A stretch of 11,502 nt of DNA from Hyphomicrobiales bacterium (GTDB taxonomy: Bacteria > Pseudomonadota > Alphaproteobacteria > Rhizobiales > Aestuariivirgaceae): NCBI GenBank assembly GCA_026996935.1, contig JALWJW010000272.1, positions 1 through 11,502 on the forward strand, given 5' to 3'. Of the stretch, positions 6,706 through 11,502 are shown in pieces (position 1 is the first letter of the stretch; each line of letters begins with the position of its first letter). Under the pieces are notes generated by a model. The model saw only the letters and a list, made by a program, of their open reading frames with translations, was not told the origin of the DNA and made no database searches. A program made the position numbers and the translations under genes.

Positions 6706-8031
6706 TTACATGCTGGATAAATATTCGCGGGTTAAGATTTTAGATTGCTCAACGGCGGGCTGATCGAACGGATCAATGCCCATCATATAGCCTGTCAAAA
6801 TGGTTTCGAGCATAAAATGCATCATCAATTCGCCCAATTGTTCTTCTCCAAGCCCGTCCATCTTAAATACCCGCACGGGGCGCTTGTTACGGGTAAAAGT
6901 CTCAACCGTTGCCCGTTGCTGACAATCGGTTAAATCACCAACCGAATGGCCAGCCAGATAGCCAACCAATGGATCAGAGCGAAACGACACCGGAATTTGC
7001 GGGCCTTCGCCAGCGGTGGGCAATTGAATGACATTAAGCAGCTTATCGCGTGGGCCGTCTAAAAACAATTGCATAAGGCTGTGCTGATCCACGGGGCCAA
7101 CGGTGGCAAGCGGGGTTGTGCCTTTACCGTCTTTGCCCACACTTTCTGCCCATAATTGCTGGAACCATGTTGAGAACAACCGCAAGCGGTCAGCATATGG
7201 CATCATCACGGTTGTGGTAATGCCTTTGTTTTCCATTAAGGCAATATTGACAGCAGCACCAAGGGCGGCAGGAATATTTTTAGCAGATTTGTTGCTTAAT
7301 ACGCTTGCAACAGGCGGCTTGGCGCCAGCGCGAATATTGAGCGGTTCCAGCCCCATCACCATAGCAGGCAGCATACCAACATTGGTCAAAACAGAATAAC
7401 GTCCACCAATATTGTTTGGGTGCTCAAGAGCCATGAGCTTGTGGCGTTTGGCCAGCTTTAAAACTGTATTGGTATCAGGTTTATCCAACTCGGTCAGCAC
7501 AATCATATGGTTGGCCGCGTTCCAATCAAGCCCGTTGTCTTTCAACGCATCAAGCATGATGGTCATTTGCATAACAGTTTCCGCCGTGCCGCCTGATTTT
7601 GAAACCGCCAAAAACCGTGTGGTCGACATGCCTTGATCGCGCAAAGCCTGTTCAAGCATTTCAGCATCTAAATTATCAAGAAAATGAACCCTTAAGGTGC
7701 GTTTATTGAGTTTAAAAGGAATGATGCCAGAGACTTTATAACCGGCCAATTGTGCCAGTGCTTGCGCACCAAGGCTGGAACCGCCTGTGCCGAGCAACAC
7801 AACATCGGTTGCCCCTGTCATTAGAATTTTGGCTGCTTCCTGACAGGCAACCAGATCTTCAGTTTGAGATGGCACATCAAGCAAGGCAAGTTGTCCTGCT
7901 TTATAATGCGCGCGTAATTTTACCAGTGCCAGCTCGGCCCGTTCTAATGCGGAGTCTAATTCAGATGGGTTTAACCCTGCATCGCCAATTGCATGCGAAA
8001 GACACCGTGAAACATCTTGTTGAATATGCAC
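6706..8031 (-). CDS. pgi: Glucose-6-phosphate isomerase
   Basis: Interconverts glucose 6-phosphate and fructose 6-phosphate in the cytoplasm, serving glycolysis, gluconeogenesis and sugar-nucleotide supply. Its 441 residues match the compact form of the enzyme (as in Bacillus) rather than the form of about 550 residues in enterobacteria. SIS-type phosphosugar-binding loops are visible as GTGGSS (81-86) and SKSGGT (144-149). The family signature GGRYSVLTNVGMLP is at 209-222, QLWAESVGK at 292-300 supplies the catalytic Glu (E296), QHS at 316-318 the catalytic His (H317), and the C-terminal EQSKILTREYL the active-site Lys (K431). The start is GTG: an in-frame TAA lies five codons upstream, and an AAGGGG Shine-Dalgarno sits at a suitable distance. 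It is followed closely by mutL and separated from the upstream M16 genes by about 190 bp containing a long hairpin. Confidence 0.95.
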   Translation of the reverse strand: MHIQQDVSRCLSHAIGDAGLNPSELDSALERAELALVKLRAHYKAGQLALLDVPSQTEDLVACQEAAKILMTGATDVVLLGTGGSSLGAQALAQLAGYKVSGIIPFKLNKRTLRVHFLDNLDAEMLEQALRDQGMSTTRFLAVSKSGGTAETVMQMTIMLDALKDNGLDWNAANHMIVLTELDKPDTNTVLKLAKRHKLMALEHPNNIGGRYSVLTNVGMLPAMVMGLEPLNIRAGAKPPVASVLSNKSAKNIPAALGAAVNIALMENKGITTTVMMPYADRLRLFSTWFQQLWAESVGKDGKGTTPLATVGPVDQHSLMQLFLDGPRDKLLNVIQLPTAGEGPQIPVSFRSDPLVGYLAGHSVGDLTDCQQRATVETFTRNKRPVRVFKMDGLGEEQLGELMMHFMLETILTGYMMGIDPFDQPAVEQSKILTREYLSSM

Positions 8032-8117
8032 TTGGGTGCCCCTTTATCTAATTCAATATGAGAACAGCCTTGCGCTGATTCTATTTAAAATTTTGCTAAA
8101 GTTTAGGCGTTTGACGG

Positions 8118-8179
8118 CATAAGGGCCAGAGCAAATTTTCACATTGGGTTTATCTGTGAAACTTGCTCTGGCCCTTATG
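8118..8179. repeat. Long near-perfect inverted repeat (stem-loop)
   Basis: CATAAGGGCCAGAGCAA (8118-8134) is the perfect 17-bp reverse complement of TTGCTCTGGCCCTTATG (8163-8179). Inside it a second perfect pair, TTTCACA (8137-8143) with TGTGAAA (8155-8161), continues the stem after a 2/1-nt internal bulge, leaving an 11-nt loop. It lies between the M16 beta gene and pgi, and neither strand has a following T-tract. It may be a terminator-like barrier, an mRNA processing or stability element, or one copy of a dispersed repeat. Confidence 0.8.
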
Positions 8180-8191
8180 TTCATAGCGGTT

Positions 8192-8221
8192 AAAAAGCCC
8201 GGCAAAAAATGATGTTTCCGG
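8192..8221 (-). terminator. Weak terminator candidate after M16 beta gene
   Basis: On the minus strand, starting just past the stop at 8224, CCGGAAA (8215-8221) can pair with TTTGCCGG (8199-8206) allowing a bulged G. It is followed after two bases by TTTTT (8192-8196). The stem is short, so this may be weak or fortuitous. The stronger stem-loop at 8118-8179 lies just beyond it. Confidence 0.3.
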
Positions 8222-8223
8222 TG

Positions 8224-9573
8224 TTATTGAACACTTGCCTTAACACCTTTTGGTTGGCCAATGATGGTAAAGGACAACTGATCTGGTTTTAACAGGCGTT
8301 TGGCAACCCGTTTCACATCGGCCAGTGTTACCGCGCGAATGAGTGCATTGCGGTTTTTGATGTAGTCAACTCCACTACGTGCCAACATGGTGCCAAGCAA
8401 TTGACCGGCAATTTTAGAATTGGTGTCAAAGCGCAGCGCATAAGCACCTGTCAGATAGGCAATGGCCTCATCAAGTTCTTTTTGAGTTGGGCCATCTTTT
8501 TGCATACGGGCAAATTCATCACGGATCACTTTAACCGTTTCACCAACCCGTGCGTTTACGGTGGCCGTTGACCCCATAACCAGGCCAACGTGATCGGCAG
8601 GATAAAGTGTTGCATAAGCAGAATAAGCAAGGCCGCGTTTCTCACGAACTTCTTCCATCAGACGTGAAGAAAACTGCCCGCTGCCTAAAATGTGAAACAC
8701 CACATAGCCGGGAATGAAGTCTTTATCCTGACGTTTAATTCCCACATGACCAAATTGAATAAGGCTTTGCGGCATTTTGCGTTCAATGATTTGAACTGTC
8801 CCTTTACTGTTGACTTTTGCATCGGCAATGCCTGGAACCATTGATTTTGCAGGCAAAGAGCCAAACGTATCATCAAGCAGTTGCTTTAATTGTTTTGCAT
8901 TAATGTCTCCGGTCACCGCAATCAATAAATCATCACGGGTGAAAAGCATTTTAGCCTTGTCTTTAAGATCTTGCGCCGTGATGTTTTTTAAGGTTTTTTC
9001 AGTCCCTGATTTTGGCCGCGCATAAGGATGGTTGCCTACCATGGTTTTAAACCACGCCCGAGAAACAATAGTGCGCGGGTTCTCTTTCGCGGTTTTGATG
9101 CTGACAAGGTTTTGCTGCAACATGCGTGCAAACGGGGCAGGGTCCATACGCGGTTTTGTCAGTGCCAGTTTTAATAATGAAAAGGCTTTATCGCGGTTTT
9201 CGGTCAAGGTTTGCAACGACCCGTTAAAACGATCCTGATTGGCCGAAAAGCTCAATTTGATAGAATTGTCAGAAATGATTTGTTGAAATTCAGCCGACTT
9301 GATATCGCCAGCCCCTTCATCAAGCATGCCTGATAAAAACGATGTCAGGCCCGCTTTGTCATCAGGGTCGCTTGTCGCCCCGCCTTTGAATGAAAAGCGC
9401 ATGGCAATCAATGGGTTTGAGTGGTCTTCCACCAACCACGCCGTAACGCCCTTGCTTGATTTTACCACCTGAATTTCAATGGCGTTTGCGGTGCTTGAAA
9501 GCATGAACATGCCAGTAACTAAACTTGCAAAAAGACTGGCAAATAGGCCAAAAGCAGAAATAATTTTTTTCAT
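8224..9573 (-). CDS. M16 peptidase-like protein, non-catalytic (beta) partner
   Basis: This 449-residue exported protein has a signal peptide (MKKIISAFGLFASLFASLVT, likely cleavage after ANA at 29-31) and an M16 fold. At the place where the active peptidase has HxxEH it reads AGLTSFLSGMLDEGAGD (about 74-90), so the zinc ligands are missing. It keeps the other half of an M16 active site, SRLMEEVREKRGLAYSAY (303-320), containing the Arg/Tyr motif (R310, Y317) that binds substrate in heterodimeric M16B enzymes. It should therefore pair with the catalytic protein encoded 15 bp upstream (10929-9589), each supplying half of one site in the periplasm. The ATG at 9573 fits the signal peptide, although the Shine-Dalgarno is poor, which suggests translational coupling. 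Physiological substrates are unknown. Confidence 0.92.
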   Translation of the reverse strand: MKKIISAFGLFASLFASLVTGMFMLSSTANAIEIQVVKSSKGVTAWLVEDHSNPLIAMRFSFKGGATSDPDDKAGLTSFLSGMLDEGAGDIKSAEFQQIISDNSIKLSFSANQDRFNGSLQTLTENRDKAFSLLKLALTKPRMDPAPFARMLQQNLVSIKTAKENPRTIVSRAWFKTMVGNHPYARPKSGTEKTLKNITAQDLKDKAKMLFTRDDLLIAVTGDINAKQLKQLLDDTFGSLPAKSMVPGIADAKVNSKGTVQIIERKMPQSLIQFGHVGIKRQDKDFIPGYVVFHILGSGQFSSRLMEEVREKRGLAYSAYATLYPADHVGLVMGSTATVNARVGETVKVIRDEFARMQKDGPTQKELDEAIAYLTGAYALRFDTNSKIAGQLLGTMLARSGVDYIKNRNALIRAVTLADVKRVAKRLLKPDQLSFTIIGQPKGVKASVQ

Positions 9574-9588
9574 GGGAATATTTGCCTG

Positions 9589-10929
9589 TTACTTAGATTT
9601 ATCGTTCAAGAGGTAGCCCGTTACAGAGCGCTCAATTTTCAACACTTTAGCCGCGGCTTGTTTAACATCTTTAAGCGTCACCGCATCAAGGCGGTCTGGA
9701 TAAGATAAAATGCTTTCAACCGTGCGATTGCCAACCAAAGCGCGGCCAAACACATTAGCCAGTGAGTTTTGGCTATCAAGGGTGTAAACCGTTTCAGCTT
9801 TCATCACCCGGCGCGCGCGGTCGAGTTCTTTTTGGGTAATGCCGGTTTTAAGCGTTTCAGCGATAAAGGCATCAAGCTTTTTCTCAAGGGCAGCAACACT
9901 AGCGCCGGGTAATGGCACGGCGTAAAACCCAAATGAGCCTGAATCCATGTAAGATCCTGAGTACCAGACACCAACATCGACGGCCACTTTTTCTTTTATC
10001 ACAAACTGTTTGTACAGACGGCTTGTTGATCCTCTGCCTAAAACATCGGCTAAAAGGTCAAGCGCTTCTGCCTCGCTTTTCTTGGCGTGTAAAATACTTG
10101 GCGCCAGATACAAACGGGTGACATAAGGCGAGGCCACGCGCTTGTCGCGCATGATAACGCGGCGCGCGGCAATGGGGTTTGGTTCTTGTGTGCGCACCCG
10201 AGGGCCAGGGTTGGCGGTGTTTTTCAAAACGCCATAATGTTTTTTTGCCAGCGCTAAAACCTGTTCAGGTGTCACATCGCCCGCCACAACAAGAATAGCA
10301 TTGGAAGGGGTGTAATATTTCTTATAGAAAGCTTCGGCATCAGCCCGGGTCAGCTTTGCAACTTCAGACATCCAGCCAATGATGGGAATGCCATAAGGGC
10401 TGGCGGTATAAAGAGCGGCATTAAGTTGTTCATTAAACAAGGTGCCGGGTTTGTTGTCGGTGCGGGTGCGCCGCTCTTCCTTTACAACATCGCGCTCGGT
10501 GGCAATGTCTTTGTCGGTAATAACCAGATTTTGCATCCGGTCTGCTTCCATCGACATGACCATTTCTAAACGATCTTTGGAAATACGCTGATAATAGCCT
10601 GTGTAATCTTGATGAGTAAAAGCATTGTCCTGGCCACCATTGCGCGCAATAATTTTAGAAAAGTCAGCCTGCGGGCGGTTTTTCGTACCTTTGAACATCA
10701 GGTGCTCAAGGAAATGGGCAATACCAGACTTGCGATTTTCCTCATCAGCCGCACCAACTTTATACCACACCATATGAGTGACAACAGGGGCGCGATGGGC
10801 TGGAATAACCACAACTTTCATACCATTTTTCAGCGTAAATTCGCTGACATCAATGTTTAGGGGTTTGGCTATTGCAGATGTTGAAAACAACATAGACACA
10901 GCCAAGAAAAACGAAGTAACAAATTTCAT
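9589..10929 (-). CDS. M16 family zinc metallopeptidase, catalytic (alpha) subunit
   Basis: A 446-residue exported protein. The signal peptide MKFVTSFFLAVSMLFSTSAIA is probably cleaved after residue 21. The inverted zinc motif HFLEH is at 72-76 (H72 and H76 bind zinc, E75 is the catalytic base), and the third ligand is expected in VVKEERR (E151 or E152), the normal M16 spacing. The region corresponding to the R/Y motif reads SRLYKQFVIKEKVAVDVGVWY and lacks REKxGLxY, which the downstream partner supplies, so the two likely form an alpha/beta protease of the M16B type. An in-frame start exists at 11043 but gives 38 unconvincing residues ahead of the signal peptide. The ATG at 10929 has GGTGAG six bases upstream and is clearly the real start. 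It overlaps nothing and begins the M16 pair. Confidence 0.95.
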   Translation of the reverse strand: MKFVTSFFLAVSMLFSTSAIAKPLNIDVSEFTLKNGMKVVVIPAHRAPVVTHMVWYKVGAADEENRKSGIAHFLEHLMFKGTKNRPQADFSKIIARNGGQDNAFTHQDYTGYYQRISKDRLEMVMSMEADRMQNLVITDKDIATERDVVKEERRTRTDNKPGTLFNEQLNAALYTASPYGIPIIGWMSEVAKLTRADAEAFYKKYYTPSNAILVVAGDVTPEQVLALAKKHYGVLKNTANPGPRVRTQEPNPIAARRVIMRDKRVASPYVTRLYLAPSILHAKKSEAEALDLLADVLGRGSTSRLYKQFVIKEKVAVDVGVWYSGSYMDSGSFGFYAVPLPGASVAALEKKLDAFIAETLKTGITQKELDRARRVMKAETVYTLDSQNSLANVFGRALVGNRTVESILSYPDRLDAVTLKDVKQAAAKVLKIERSVTGYLLNDKSK

Positions 10930-11116
10930 AAAAATCTCACCAAAAAGTTTACGTAAGGTGCATAAAGGAGTCGGCCCTATTTGTGAACCCAACCCCGTTA
11001 AAAAGCCACTAAATTCTTTGTAAGAAAGTTGTGTGACCCACACGCTGCGGCAAACCTAGCGGCCTTCGCAGCCGTAAACTTCTGAAACTATGCGTAACCG
11101 CGCCTCGGCACCCCTG

Positions 11117-11349
11117 CGCCGCGCCAGTGCAGCATAAGACAAGCGATGTATAAACCCTATCCGTAGTCGCTACGCCTGATATACACAAATCACCGCCGTC
11201 ATTCCCGTGAAAACGGGAATCCAGAAACCATCAATCATTTGAACAAGTTGCCCTAGATTCCCGCTTTCGCGGGAATGACGAATACGGATAGGGTTTTAAA
11301 TTTTTCCGCTCACGCTAACTCGTTTTGCTCGTACGCCGCGCCAGCGCAG
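11117..11349. repeat. Direct repeat pair in the gene-free region 10930-11391
   Basis: CGCCGCGCCAGTGCAG at 11117-11132 recurs as CGCCGCGCCAGCGCAG at 11334-11349 (15 of 16 identical, same orientation), bracketing the nested inverted repeats at 11152-11296. Nearby, TCCGCTCACG (11305-11314) is the reverse complement of CGTGAGCGGA (11373-11382). The remainder of 10930-11116 shows no gene and only a small dyad, GCTGCG (11044-11049) with CGCAGC (11067-11072). The pattern suggests a patch of dispersed intergenic repeats rather than coding DNA. Confidence 0.5.
11152..11296. repeat. Nested inverted repeats with two dRS3-like elements
   Basis: The outer arms are AAACCCTATCCGTA (11152-11165) and its perfect complement at 11283-11296. 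Inside lies an 84-bp element, 11197-11280, whose ends are inverted copies beginning CGTCATTCCCG (28 bp with 3 mismatches). Each end is itself a palindrome of the form ATTCCC-N8-GGGAAT (11201-11220 and 11257-11276). That form equals the dRS3 element described in Neisseria, and similar CGTCATTCCCG repeats are widespread in proteobacterial intergenic DNA. No transposase is present, so it is best called a MITE-like or REP-like repeat. It could also act as a terminator for the gene ending at 11392. Confidence 0.75.
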
Positions 11350-11391
11350 GCCCGAACGAAGAGAGGATCAGCCGTGAGCGGAATTAAACCC

Positions 11392-11502
11392 TCAAGTCTG
11401 GTTATCTTTAAACCACTGCGGCAGGTTGAATACGGTGCCGTAATTCGGGTTATTTTTCTTTTGCTCAGCCAATTTTTTTGCGCGCAGTTCAGCCAGTAAT
11501 TC
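11392..11502 (-). CDS. C-terminal end of an unidentified protein (cut by window edge)
   Basis: Thirty-six codons are open from the window edge to a TGA at 11392-11394. The peptide starts ELLAELRAKKLAEQKKN, a charged helix, and ends in an aromatic stretch, YGTVFNLPQWFKDNQT. Clean reading to the edge, normal amino-acid composition and the same strand as the M16 genes support a real gene tail. In other alphaproteobacteria the gene ahead of the M16 pair is often a DUF3035-type protein downstream of lspA, and this could be such a gene. That is inference from context, not from the residues. About 460 bp of repeat-rich DNA separates it from the M16 start, so it may not share a transcript. Confidence 0.6.
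   Translation of the reverse strand, partial: ELLAELRAKKLAEQKKNNPNYGTVFNLPQWFKDNQT

Noticed and set aside
10930..11043. N-terminal extension of the M16 alpha protein from an upstream start at 11043
   Set aside because: The 38 extra residues would precede a clear signal peptide that has its own ATG and a GGTGAG ribosome site.
11044..11150. tRNA-like or structured RNA gene in the GC-rich stretch after the M16 start region
   Set aside because: No cloverleaf or TPsiC-type GTTCRA signature could be built; only a short 6-bp dyad is present.
11305..11382. Reading the TCCGCTCACG dyad as an intrinsic terminator for the gene ending at 11392
   Set aside because: The 58-bp spacer between its arms makes an efficient terminator hairpin unlikely.

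Overview
The window looks like a chromosomal segment of an alphaproteobacterium of moderate GC content. The evidence is a DUF2852-type membrane protein, a family I know from alphaproteobacteria, a MutL carrying the endonuclease motif, and a tandem pair of periplasmic M16 peptidases near mutL, which is a recurrent alphaproteobacterial arrangement. I cannot name a genus from sequence reading alone.

Left part (1-2000). After about 200 bases without a convincing gene, three minus-strand genes follow: a DUF2852-like membrane protein (204-659), a small secreted Gly/Tyr-rich protein (861-1145) and a TetR/AcrR-family repressor (1345-1995). The first two each end at a recognisable hairpin terminator. 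Their upstream regions hold a candidate promoter and short repeated motifs.

Centre (2199-4841). The only long plus-strand gene encodes an 880-residue, cysteine-free protein. It has two near-identical LysM modules at the N-terminus and about 700 residues that I do not recognise. It is more AT-rich to the eye than its neighbours, diverges from the TetR gene, and ends 15 bp from the convergent mutL stop. It is the best candidate here for undescribed biology.

Right part (4857-11502). A minus-strand series reads, in transcription order: the C-terminal end of an unidentified gene at the window edge, an M16 peptidase with the HxxEH zinc site, an M16 partner that lacks that site but carries the R/Y-type motif, phosphoglucose isomerase (pgi), and mutL. 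The two M16 proteins are probably an alpha/beta periplasmic protease. pgi begins with GTG and mutL with TTG, and they are 31 bp apart, so they are probably co-transcribed. A long stem-loop of about 62 bp separates pgi from the M16 pair. Another gene-free stretch (10930-11391) contains nested inverted repeats, including two oppositely placed ATTCCC-N8-GGGAAT elements of the dRS3 type.

No tRNA, rRNA, CRISPR array, transposase or phage gene was seen. The genes do not form one obvious system. They are housekeeping functions (glycolysis, mismatch repair, envelope proteolysis) interrupted by one accessory LysM gene.
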